This document shows positions 8,919 through 15,915 of a stretch of DNA of 20,558 bases, one piece after another. Position 1 is the stretch's first letter. The number at the start of each line of letters is the position of its first letter. The notes below the pieces were generated by a model. The model did not search any database, was not told where the DNA came from, and saw only the letters and a program-made list of their open reading frames with translations. The position numbers and the translations under genes were made by a program. The stretch is from an uncultured Bacilli bacterium (GTDB lineage: Bacteria; Bacillota_I; Bacilli_A; RF39; UBA660): NCBI GenBank assembly GCA_948479395.1, contig CAOLUI010000018.1:1-20558 (forward strand). Direction: 5' to 3'.

Positions 8919-8927
8919 ATTATAGCA
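8919..8927 (-). promoter_or_regulatory. Extended -10 promoter of copy B
   Basis: The minus strand reads TGCTATAAT, then a leader with AATAGAAAGAGGGAA before ATG 8891. Layout and spacing match copies A and C. Confidence 0.6.
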
Positions 8928-8991
8928 TTTATCTTTTTTCTTAACAATAAAAAATTAAAAGAAAATTATTCTCTACTTTCTTCATTAGAAT

Positions 8992-9020
8992 TTGACTTAT
9001 TACATATATTATGATAAAGT
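8992..9020 (+). promoter_or_regulatory. Promoter of rpmB
   Basis: TTGACT (8992-8997), a 17-base spacer, then TAAAGT (9015-9020) preceded by TGA, an extended -10. Divergent from the copy B promoter. Confidence 0.55.
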
Positions 9021-9055
9021 TTTAAAAGAAATTAAATCAAATGGAGGTGTAATTT

Positions 9056-9217
9056 ATGGCAGTTAATATATCAAAAAAGAAACCTTTAACCATAAATAAA
9101 AGAAGTAAAGCTTGTAATGCTACTAAAAGTAAACAAAAACCAAACTTACAAAAAAAAGTAATTGATGGTAAATCTGTTTTAATTACCGCGAGAGAAGCTA
9201 AAAAAAGAGTAGCCTAA
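9056..9217 (+). CDS. rpmB: Large ribosomal subunit protein bL28, short divergent form
   Basis: 53 residues, the only plus-strand gene seen. The ATG is preceded by GGAGG eight bases upstream. The core K-R-S-K-A-C-N-A-T-K, then P-N-L-Q-K-K and V-L-I-T-A-R-E-A-K-K, matches bL28 (N-R-S-H-A-x-N-x-T-K, N-L-Q, V-S-A-R-A-L-K). It is very basic, as expected for an rRNA-binding protein. It is shorter than the usual 60-65 residues: the N-terminal start with its Cys and T-G-K is replaced by M-A-V-N-I-S-K-K-K, and the C-terminal tail after the R-A-L-K-like block is cut back. Position supports the call: in B. subtilis rpmB also lies next to the rsgA-rpe region on the opposite strand. It ends in a bidirectional terminator shared with rpe. 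Confidence 0.82.
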   Translation: MAVNISKKKPLTINKRSKACNATKSKQKPNLQKKVIDGKSVLITAREAKKRVA

Positions 9218-9252
9218 AAAAGATCAAAGAAAATAAATTCTTGATCTTTTTT
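9216..9252. terminator. Bidirectional terminator between rpmB and rpe
   Basis: A perfect 12-bp inverted repeat (AAAAAAGATCAA at 9216-9227, TTGATCTTTTTT at 9241-9252) around a 13-base loop. It gives a T-run in both directions, overlaps the rpmB stop and touches the rpe stop, so it can end both convergent transcripts. Confidence 0.85.
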
Positions 9253-9886
9253 ATTTTAATTTACAAATTTGCTCATCATAATCCGCCTGTTCGCAAACAT
9301 ATGAACCAGCAACAATGATATCTAATTTATCTTTATCTGTTTTTCTTAAAACCTTATCAGTTATTCCACCATCAATGCTAATTTTAAATTTATGTGAATT
9401 TTTTTGTTTTATTTTATATAATTCTCTTATTCTCTCTTTAGAATTCAAAATAAACTCTTGACCCCCATACCCCGGAATAACTGAGATTATTAATACTAAA
9501 TCAATTTTATCTAAAAAAGGTTTTATTTCATTTATTTCTGTAAAAGGATTAATCGCTATTCCTACTTTAATATCTTTAGATTTAATATATTCAATTATAT
9601 CATCAGGATTAGCAGATGCCTCAAATGCAAAAGTTATATATTCTGGTTTTAAATAAGCAAATACATCAATATAAGATTTTAAATGTAACGTCATTAAATG
9701 AACATCTTTAGGCTTTTTACTATTTTTTAAAATTTCCAACTTTTTTTTATCAAATATGGTTTTATTATTGACAAACAATCCATCCATAACATCAACATGA
9801 ATATAATCTGCTTTTGAACTAGTAATTAAGTCGATTGTTTTTTCAAAATCACATTTACTTTTCAAAAAAGATATTGACGTTTTCAT
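9251..9886 (-). CDS. rpe: Ribulose-phosphate 3-epimerase
   Basis: Cytosolic TIM-barrel enzyme of the pentose phosphate pathway that interconverts ribulose 5-phosphate and xylulose 5-phosphate. 211 residues, near the family's usual 215-220. Metal-binding and catalytic positions are in place: H-V-D-V-M-D-G (His30, Asp32), D-V-H-L-M (His63), I-D-G-G-I (Asp172), together with P-G-Y-G-G-Q-E-F (phosphate loop) and I-V-A-G-S-Y-V near the C-terminus. The N-terminus (I-S-F-L-K-S) is diverged from the usual I-A-P-S-I-L-S. The ATG has GAGGG upstream, 11 bases after the rsgA stop. It is the last gene of the block that begins at fmt. In B. subtilis thiN follows rpe; it is absent here. Confidence 0.9.
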   Translation of the reverse strand: MKTSISFLKSKCDFEKTIDLITSSKADYIHVDVMDGLFVNNKTIFDKKKLEILKNSKKPKDVHLMTLHLKSYIDVFAYLKPEYITFAFEASANPDDIIEYIKSKDIKVGIAINPFTEINEIKPFLDKIDLVLIISVIPGYGGQEFILNSKERIRELYKIKQKNSHKFKISIDGGITDKVLRKTDKDKLDIIVAGSYVCEQADYDEQICKLK

Positions 9887-9897
9887 ATAATCCCTCT

Positions 9898-10731
9898 TTA
9901 AACTTTCTTTATAAATTCTATATAATTTTCATAACGTGATTTTAATATTTCACCTTTTAAAACTGCTTCTTTAACTTGACAATTTTTCTCTTTATGATGT
10001 CGACAATCCTTATATCCACAAGTATAATTGAAAAATTCAATAAAACTTTTTTTAACATCCTCTTCCTTACAATCTTTAAAATCTATACTAGAAAATCCTG
10101 GAGTATCAGCAATAAAAAAATCTTTAATTTTAAATAATTCTACATGACGTGTTGTATGTTTTCCTCTTCCCAAAGAAAGAGAAATTTCATCAGTTTTTAA
10201 ATTCAAATTTTTATTTAATTTATTTAATAAACTACTTTTACCAGCTCCAGTTTGTCCAGTAATAACCACTATTTTATTTTTTAAAGCTTTTTTTATCTTA
10301 GCTAAATTTTTATTATTCATTACTTGATATCCTATTTTTTTATAATACTTCATGATCTTTTTAATTTCTTTTTTTTCTTCTTTTAAGAGTAAATCTAACT
10401 TAGAAAAACAAATAATTGGCTCAATTTTATTTATCGAAATTATAGATATCATTTTATCTAAAAGATTTAAAGATAAATTAGGCTTTTTTACGCTAACAAT
10501 AATTAAAGCACTATCAACATTAGCAATCATCGGTCTATTTAAATAATTTCTTCGAGATAAAATTTTCATTAAATATTTATTTTCATAATCAATTTCACAA
10601 AAATCCCCAACTAAAGGTGTTATATTATCACATCTAAATTTTCCTCTCGCTTGACAATCAATAACCTCATTATCTACTTTTACACTATATAAATTGCTAA
10701 TAATTCTTACAATTTTGCCTCTTTTTAACAT
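9898..10731 (-). CDS. rsgA: Small ribosomal subunit biogenesis GTPase RsgA
   Basis: Circularly permuted GTPase that helps the late maturation of the 30S subunit. 277 residues, typical for the family. Order seen: N-terminal OB-fold (about 1-65); G4 as S-K-L-D (110-113); then G1 G-Q-T-G-A-G-K-S-S (159-167), G2 region G-R-G-K-H-T-T (188-194) and G3 D-T-P-G (209-212); then a zinc site with Cys238, Cys243, His245 and Cys251. The G4-G1-G2-G3 order is the hallmark of the family. Its ATG overlaps the prkC stop by 7 bases, suggesting translational coupling. A neighbouring PrkC is a known synteny in Firmicutes. Confidence 0.95.
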   Translation of the reverse strand: MLKRGKIVRIISNLYSVKVDNEVIDCQARGKFRCDNITPLVGDFCEIDYENKYLMKILSRRNYLNRPMIANVDSALIIVSVKKPNLSLNLLDKMISIISINKIEPIICFSKLDLLLKEEKKEIKKIMKYYKKIGYQVMNNKNLAKIKKALKNKIVVITGQTGAGKSSLLNKLNKNLNLKTDEISLSLGRGKHTTRHVELFKIKDFFIADTPGFSSIDFKDCKEEDVKKSFIEFFNYTCGYKDCRHHKEKNCQVKEAVLKGEILKSRYENYIEFIKKV

Positions 10732-12470
10732 AATCCAGCAATTCTTGCAGCTTCACTACAATCATCAATATCATCTTCTTTAGGTGCATCCGCAATTTTT
10801 ATTGTTAAACTTTGACCTGAAATAATTGTATAATCTTTTGGTTTACTTTGATAAAAAATAGTCCCATCTGTATAATCAGAAGTTGTTACATGTTCAACAT
10901 TCAAAGCAATATTATACTCTGTACAAAATGCTTCTACATCATCAATAGTGAAAGTCCCATCTGTAAAATCTGGATATTTACTTACTACATTAGGAATATA
11001 TAAAGTTATAGTATCCCCAATAGATAATTTTTCATCCTTTTTTACTGATTGTTCTATAATTGCGCCATCTTTATATTTAGTCGCATCATCAACATCCTTT
11101 TTCTCTACTAAAACTTGTAAACCTAAAGCTTCTAAAGCTCCCTTAATCTCTAAATAATTCTTTCCCATATAGTCTTCAATTGTAATTTTAGTATCTCCAA
11201 TTGAAACGTATAAAGTAATCTCTGTATTTTTTGTTCGTTTACTATTAGCAGCCGGATTAGTCTTAATTATATTTCCTTCTTCTATTTCACTAGAAGATTG
11301 TTCTTGTTGTTCATCACTAATTTTAAATCCACTATCTTGTAATTTCTTTATTGCTTCATTAACACTCATATTTGTAACATCGGGCACACTTATTTCTTTT
11401 CCATTAGTAATAATCGGCACTAATAAAACTAAAGAAGTAATTACTACTACTAAACCTGTAAATATAGAGGCTAAAATAATCAATAATTTATTCTGTTTTT
11501 TTAAATCACTTTTTGTTATTTGCTTTGCTATAGGCGATTCTCCTTCATTATCTTTTTTTTGCGTTTCTTTTAACATTTTCGACACCTTCGTATCATCAAA
11601 ATTATTTTCTGGATATTTAAATTCCACTCTTTTTTCTCTTAAACGATTATCATCTAAACATGTTTTCAAATCCTCATGCATTTCTCTCGCATCAACATAA
11701 CGGTTTTTCGGATTCTTAGCTGTTGCTTTAATAATTATATTTTCAATACTATTAGGAAGATTAGGTAATTCCTCTTTTATATTAGGAATAGGATCTTTCA
11801 AATGCTTTAATGCTATTTCAACAGCATTTTCACCTTTATAAGGTAAATTACCCGTTAATAATTCATACATAACTATTCCCATTGAATAAATATCACTTTG
11901 TAAACTGGAACCTTTACCACTTGCTTGTTCAGGTGGAATATAATGAACACTGCCCATAACTGAATTAGTTTGCGTAAGTTGAGTAGCATTCATCGCCATC
12001 GCAATTCCAAAATCCGTAATTTTAACTAAACCATTTTCTAAAATCATTATATTTTGCGGTTTAATATCACGATGAATTATATATGAATCATGAGCTACAC
12101 TCATTCCATCCGTAATTTGAAGCATAATATCTACAACTTCACTAACAGTTAATTTCCCTCGTTTTTTTATTAACTCTTTTAAATGCTTCCCTTCAATATA
12201 TTCCATGACAATATAATAATCCCCATTATCTTCTCCGACATCATAAACCTCAACTATATTTGGATGATTAAGTGAACTAGCAGATAAAGACTCTCTTTGA
12301 AAACGACGGACAAATTTTTCATCACTAGCTAAATCTCCACGTAATAATTTTACCGCTACATTTCTATCTAGTATGGTATCATAAGCTAAATAAACATTAG
12401 CCATTCCTCCTTCACCAATACTCTTAATAATCTGATAACGATCACTAATCTTTTGCCCCTTCATTATCAT
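10725..12470 (-). CDS. prkC: PASTA-domain Ser/Thr protein kinase PrkC
   Basis: Membrane-bound eukaryotic-like kinase that senses cell-wall fragments and controls growth and wall synthesis in related bacteria. 581 residues. Kinase domain about 13-275: glycine loop G-E-G-G-M-A (19-24), Lys41 in A-V-K, catalytic H-R-D-I-K-P-Q-N (133-140), D-F-G (153-155). A juxtamembrane linker follows, then one transmembrane helix (about 329-355) and three PASTA-like repeats outside (about 358-427, 428-495, 496-565). The short tail ends with two Cys (D-D-C...G-L-C) that could form a disulfide. The ATG overlaps the prpC stop as ATGA. A second Met at codon 3 is possible. Confidence 0.95.
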   Translation of the reverse strand: MIMKGQKISDRYQIIKSIGEGGMANVYLAYDTILDRNVAVKLLRGDLASDEKFVRRFQRESLSASSLNHPNIVEVYDVGEDNGDYYIVMEYIEGKHLKELIKKRGKLTVSEVVDIMLQITDGMSVAHDSYIIHRDIKPQNIMILENGLVKITDFGIAMAMNATQLTQTNSVMGSVHYIPPEQASGKGSSLQSDIYSMGIVMYELLTGNLPYKGENAVEIALKHLKDPIPNIKEELPNLPNSIENIIIKATAKNPKNRYVDAREMHEDLKTCLDDNRLREKRVEFKYPENNFDDTKVSKMLKETQKKDNEGESPIAKQITKSDLKKQNKLLIILASIFTGLVVVITSLVLLVPIITNGKEISVPDVTNMSVNEAIKKLQDSGFKISDEQQEQSSSEIEEGNIIKTNPAANSKRTKNTEITLYVSIGDTKITIEDYMGKNYLEIKGALEALGLQVLVEKKDVDDATKYKDGAIIEQSVKKDEKLSIGDTITLYIPNVVSKYPDFTDGTFTIDDVEAFCTEYNIALNVEHVTTSDYTDGTIFYQSKPKDYTIISGQSLTIKIADAPKEDDIDDCSEAARIAGLC

Positions 12471-13213
12471 TCTTCTTCACCACTTTCTTTAATAAGATAA
12501 GCTATCGAAATATTGTCAGTCCCACCTCTTGCATTACATTTGCGAATTAATTTAATAATTTTTTCCTCTATTTCCAATGTTTCATCATTTAATACTCTCT
12601 CAATTTGTTCAATAGTTAGCATATTAGTAAGTCCATCACTACATAAAAGGATAGCTTCACTCGTTAAATCAACATCAAAAATATCTAGTTCAGCTTTTTC
12701 TGCTGCCCCTAAAGCCTTCATTAAAACATTCTTTTTTGGATGATTTAAAGCTTCTTCTTCCGTTAAATCTCCTGCTTTAACTAATAAATTTACTAAAGTA
12801 TGATCATGAGTAACTTTATGAAGACGCCCATTTTTTAAAACAAAACCCGATGAATCTCCAATATTACCAAAAATCAAATATTCTTTAGTCAATAAAGCTA
12901 ATACCAATGTAGTTCCCAAACCTGTTGAATCCGGATTAACTTGCGCATATTCTACAATTTCTTTATTTATTTCATTAATATTATCATTTAACCAATTTAC
13001 TGCATCTAATTTAGATCCCACTGAAGCAATATGGCTAAATCTCTTACCTAAATGGGTTACAGCAAGACTTGATGCTACTTCACCAGCTCTGTGTCCTCCC
13101 ATTCCATCAGCAACCATTAAAAGATATTCGTTACTTGAATTTTTTAAAATTGTTACACTATCTTCATTATGACTTCTAACTCGTCCCGCATCGGTTAAAT
13201 AGAACGCTTTCAT
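12467..13213 (-). CDS. prpC: PP2C-family Ser/Thr protein phosphatase
   Basis: Metal-dependent phosphatase that reverses PrkC phosphorylation. 248 residues from this start. PP2C motifs in order: T-D-A-G-R-V-R-S-H-N-E-D (7-18), V-A-D-G-M-G-G-H (34-41), G-T-T-L-V, G-D-S-S-G, L-L-C-S-D-G-L and G-G-T-D-N-I-S near the end, with the metal-binding Asp residues intact. A longer frame reaches back to 13246, but ATG 13213 has GAGGTGG just upstream and makes a clean ATGA overlap with the rlmN stop, so I prefer it. The prpC-prkC pair is coupled by a second ATGA overlap. Confidence 0.94.
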   Translation of the reverse strand: MKAFYLTDAGRVRSHNEDSVTILKNSSNEYLLMVADGMGGHRAGEVASSLAVTHLGKRFSHIASVGSKLDAVNWLNDNINEINKEIVEYAQVNPDSTGLGTTLVLALLTKEYLIFGNIGDSSGFVLKNGRLHKVTHDHTLVNLLVKAGDLTEEEALNHPKKNVLMKALGAAEKAELDIFDVDLTSEAILLCSDGLTNMLTIEQIERVLNDETLEIEEKIIKLIRKCNARGGTDNISIAYLIKESGEEE

Positions 13214-14232
13214 CTCTCCACCTCTTTGCTTCGTAACTGACCACAAGCAGCAGATATTTTGCTGCCAAATTCTTTTCTAATAGTAACATTTAAACCTTTT
13301 TCTTTTAAAATTTGACAAAATTTAGCAATTCTTTTTGGCGTACTTTTTTTAAATTCCAAATGATTTGTTTCATTATAAGGAATCAAATTAACATAAACAT
13401 TCATTCCTTTTAACAGAATTGCCAACTCTTTTGCACAATCATCACTATCATTTATCCCTTTTAGCATAACATATTCTATGGTTACTCGTCTATTAGTATA
13501 TTCAATATATTCCTTAATACTACATATTAATTGACTTATACTGTACACTTTATTTACTTTCATTAATTTATTTCTAATTTCATCATTCGGTGCATGTAAA
13601 GATATTGCCAAATTTATTTGAATATCTCTTTTCATCAAATCCTGTATTTTAGGAACCAAACCACTTGTTGATAAAGTAATATGCCTTATTCCTAGTTGTA
13701 ATCCTTTACTATCATTTATAATATCAATAAAATCCATAACATGATCATAATTATCTAAAGGCTCTCCAATCCCCATAATAACCACACTAGAGACTCTTTT
13801 TTTAATTTCTTCTTCAATTAAAATTATTTGCGCTACCATTTCAAAAGTTTCTAAATTACGTACCTTTTTTAAACGGCCACTCTCACAAAAAGCGCACCCC
13901 ATATTACAACCTATTTGACTTGATACGCATACACTAATCCCATAATCATGAAACATGACAACTGCTTCAATAAAATTATGATCAAAAAGTTCAAATAAAT
14001 ATTTATGAGTTAATTCATCACATTCTTTTTTGACTATTCTAGGCATTTCAAAAGAATAATCTTCTAATAACCTCGCCCTTATTTCCTTTTTTAGATTACT
14101 CCAATCATCAACATTTTTCTCTCTTTTTTGATAAAGCCATTCAAAAACTTGTAATGCTTTAAAAGTCTTTTCCCCATTTTCCAAAAAATAATTTTCTAAC
14201 TTTTTTCTGGTTATCCCATAAATATTTATCAT
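13210..14232 (-). CDS. rlmN: Dual-specificity rRNA/tRNA adenine-C2 methyltransferase RlmN (radical SAM)
   Basis: Methylates C2 of an adenosine in 23S rRNA (A2503 in E. coli numbering) and of A37 in some tRNAs. 340 residues. The radical-SAM cluster motif is C-N-M-G-C-A-F-C (Cys109, 113, 116), with V-C-V-S-S-Q just before it (Cys102), G-I-G-E-P-L-D-N, S-L-H-A-P, and the methyl-carrying Cys330 in S-A-A-C-G-Q-L. I chose ATG 14232 because AAGGTGA lies seven bases upstream; the further ATG at 14250 abuts the -10 box at 14251-14256 and would precede the transcript start. It has its own promoter but also follows the unknown gene by 55 bases. Confidence 0.95.
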   Translation of the reverse strand: MINIYGITRKKLENYFLENGEKTFKALQVFEWLYQKREKNVDDWSNLKKEIRARLLEDYSFEMPRIVKKECDELTHKYLFELFDHNFIEAVVMFHDYGISVCVSSQIGCNMGCAFCESGRLKKVRNLETFEMVAQIILIEEEIKKRVSSVVIMGIGEPLDNYDHVMDFIDIINDSKGLQLGIRHITLSTSGLVPKIQDLMKRDIQINLAISLHAPNDEIRNKLMKVNKVYSISQLICSIKEYIEYTNRRVTIEYVMLKGINDSDDCAKELAILLKGMNVYVNLIPYNETNHLEFKKSTPKRIAKFCQILKEKGLNVTIRKEFGSKISAACGQLRSKEVER

Positions 14233-14250
14233 AAAAAATTCACCTTGCAT

Positions 14251-14259
14251 ATTATATCA
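14251..14259 (-). promoter_or_regulatory. Extended -10 promoter of rlmN
   Basis: The minus strand reads TGATATAAT. It gives rlmN-prpC-prkC-rsgA-rpe an internal promoter and rules against ATG 14250 as the rlmN start. The -35 region is only AT-rich. Confidence 0.6.
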
Positions 14260-14287
14260 TCTTTAAAACTAAATTAAAAATTAGAAA

Positions 14288-14926
14288 CTATTTTTCTTTA
14301 TATAATAATTCATATGCTTCATTTCTTCTTCGAATACTAATACTTTCAATACTTTCCTCATTTTCTTTAACAGTTATTTCTAACTCTTCTTCATCTTGAT
14401 TTAAATTATAATCATAAATCGTCTTATTTTCTTCTTCAGTTACAATTACATCTTTCTCTGCTATTTGTCTCAAAATACCAATAACATAATTTAATTCTAA
14501 TAAAGAAGCATCAATATCATCATATAAATTAGTAATCTCCTTATCCTTATCTATTCCAACTTGATAAGTTTTTTGGCCAATAATTTTATACTTTATAATT
14601 TCATCTTCTGTTTGTTTATATCCTGTAACTATCAAATCTTCCTTTGTACCTTCAAACTTAACTTTTTCCCCATTCTTATTAATTAAATAAACAAAATCAT
14701 AATTATTAGTTATAAGTTTATCCAATTTTTCATAATAACTTAATCCATCTTGTTTATCATTTTTTTCTATTTCATCTACTGAATTAATTATTGTTTCATT
14801 TTCTTCTTTTTTATTTGAATTTAATACATAAGCGGCTCCCATTAAAAATGCTAAAACAATAATCCATATTCCTAATACCTTTAATGCTTGTAATCTTTTA
14901 TTATCTTTATTTTTCACTATTATCAC
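14288..14926 (-). CDS. Unknown single-pass membrane protein
   Basis: I do not recognise this protein. 212 residues from the GTG at 14926, or 209 from the GTG at 14917, which has AGGTGA five bases upstream and looks better. A short basic N-terminus is followed by one transmembrane helix (about 17-36, L-G-I-W-I-I-V-L-A-F-L-M-G), then about 175 charged residues predicted outside the cell, without Cys. The acidic and lysine-rich C-terminal half (E-E-E-N-K-T, E-E-E-L-E-I-T-V) could be a small beta-rich domain. It overlaps the fmt stop (GTGA), so it is in the fmt operon. In B. subtilis this position holds rsmB, and the sequence has no methyltransferase motif. Confidence 0.75.
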   Translation of the reverse strand: MIIVKNKDNKRLQALKVLGIWIIVLAFLMGAAYVLNSNKKEENETIINSVDEIEKNDKQDGLSYYEKLDKLITNNYDFVYLINKNGEKVKFEGTKEDLIVTGYKQTEDEIIKYKIIGQKTYQVGIDKDKEITNLYDDIDASLLELNYVIGILRQIAEKDVIVTEEENKTIYDYNLNQDEEELEITVKENEESIESISIRRRNEAYELLYKEK

Positions 14927-15855
14927 CTATTTACTCTTTTATTTTGCAATTCTTCTCTCTGACCATTTAAATAATCACCAATATTCATAATCTTTTTGCC
15001 AAAAGGTTTTATTTTTTCTAAATAAATGATTCCATCCCTACAGGATATTCCTAAACTTTTTTTGCTTATTTTCTCTATTACTCCGACTTCTTTTACTGTT
15101 TCTGTTTTAAAAGAAGCCTCTAAAACTTTAATTTCTAAATTATCTAACTTAAAATAAGCAAGAGGCCACGGATTTAATCCTCTGATCTTATTAATTATTT
15201 CTTTTCCCGAAAGAGAAAAATCTAATAACTCGTCTTCTCTTTTAATATTAAAAGCATAACTAGCTTCATCATTATTTTGTTTTAATCGTTTGTTTGTTTT
15301 ATTAATAATACTAGGTAATGTTTCAATTAAAAGACTAGCTCCCATATCAGCTAAAATTTCATGCAAAGTTCCTACATTATCCGTCTTTTTAATACTATAT
15401 TCTCTTTGACTAATTATGTCTCCTGTATCCATTTCTTTATCCATATACATGATAGTAATCCCTGTTTTTTCTTCCCCATTTATTAAACACCAATGAATAG
15501 GGGCCCCTCCTCGATATTTAGGTAAAAGAGAAGCATGGACATTAATACAACCACATTGAGGATATTCTAAAATACTTTCTGGTATAATTTGGCCATAAGC
15601 ACAAGTAATTATAATATCAGCCTCAGTTTTTAAAATAAATTCATAATCATTTCTTATTTTTGTTGGCTGAAACACTGGAATATTATTTCTTTCAGCTTCT
15701 ACTTTTACTGGACTTTTTGTTATATTTTGTTTTCTTCCTACTAACTTATCTGGCTGAGTTACAACCAAAACTACCTGAGTATTCTCCACTAATTTTTTTA
15801 AAACAGGAACTGCAAAAAGAGGAGTTCCCATAAAGATAACTTTAAGATTTTTCAA
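14923..15855 (-). CDS. fmt: Methionyl-tRNA formyltransferase
   Basis: Formylates initiator Met-tRNA using 10-formyl-tetrahydrofolate. 310 residues, typical length. N-terminal Rossmann-type domain with F-M-G-T-P and V-V-T-Q-P-D, then the catalytic segment Asn105-V-His107 followed by S-L-L-P-K-Y-R-G-G-A-P-I and Asp143 in M-D-T-G-D. The C-terminal OB-like domain is present (I-R-G-L-N-P-W-P onward). The start is TTG at 15855, with AGAGGTGA six bases upstream and no in-frame ATG nearby. A promoter lies at 15881-15910. The usual partner def (peptide deformylase) is not adjacent in this window. Confidence 0.95.
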   Translation of the reverse strand: MKNLKVIFMGTPLFAVPVLKKLVENTQVVLVVTQPDKLVGRKQNITKSPVKVEAERNNIPVFQPTKIRNDYEFILKTEADIIITCAYGQIIPESILEYPQCGCINVHASLLPKYRGGAPIHWCLINGEEKTGITIMYMDKEMDTGDIISQREYSIKKTDNVGTLHEILADMGASLLIETLPSIINKTNKRLKQNNDEASYAFNIKREDELLDFSLSGKEIINKIRGLNPWPLAYFKLDNLEIKVLEASFKTETVKEVGVIEKISKKSLGISCRDGIIYLEKIKPFGKKIMNIGDYLNGQREELQNKRVNR

Positions 15856-15880
15856 AACAAATCACCTCTACACTAATCCA

Positions 15881-15910
15881 ATTATACTACACTTTTATTC
15901 ATTTTCCCAA
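15881..15910 (-). promoter_or_regulatory. Promoter of the fmt operon
   Basis: The minus strand has TTGGGA (15905-15910), an 18-base gap, then TATAAT (15881-15886). It begins the fmt-to-rpe transcript separately from priA. Confidence 0.5.
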
Positions 15911-15915
15911 ATTAA

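Noticed and set aside
8722..8925. Plus-strand open frame across the poly-C tract of copy B
   Set aside because: It runs antisense over the promoter and signal region of copy B, has no ribosome site, and has no recognisable product. The same kind of shadow occurs at 19076-19522 over copy C.
13211..13246. prpC start at 13246
   Set aside because: It would overlap rlmN by 37 bases without a ribosome site; ATG 13213 has GAGGTGG and the usual ATGA overlap.
14233..14250. rlmN start at ATG 14250
   Set aside because: It abuts the -10 box and lies upstream of the expected transcript start; ATG 14232 has AAGGTGA.
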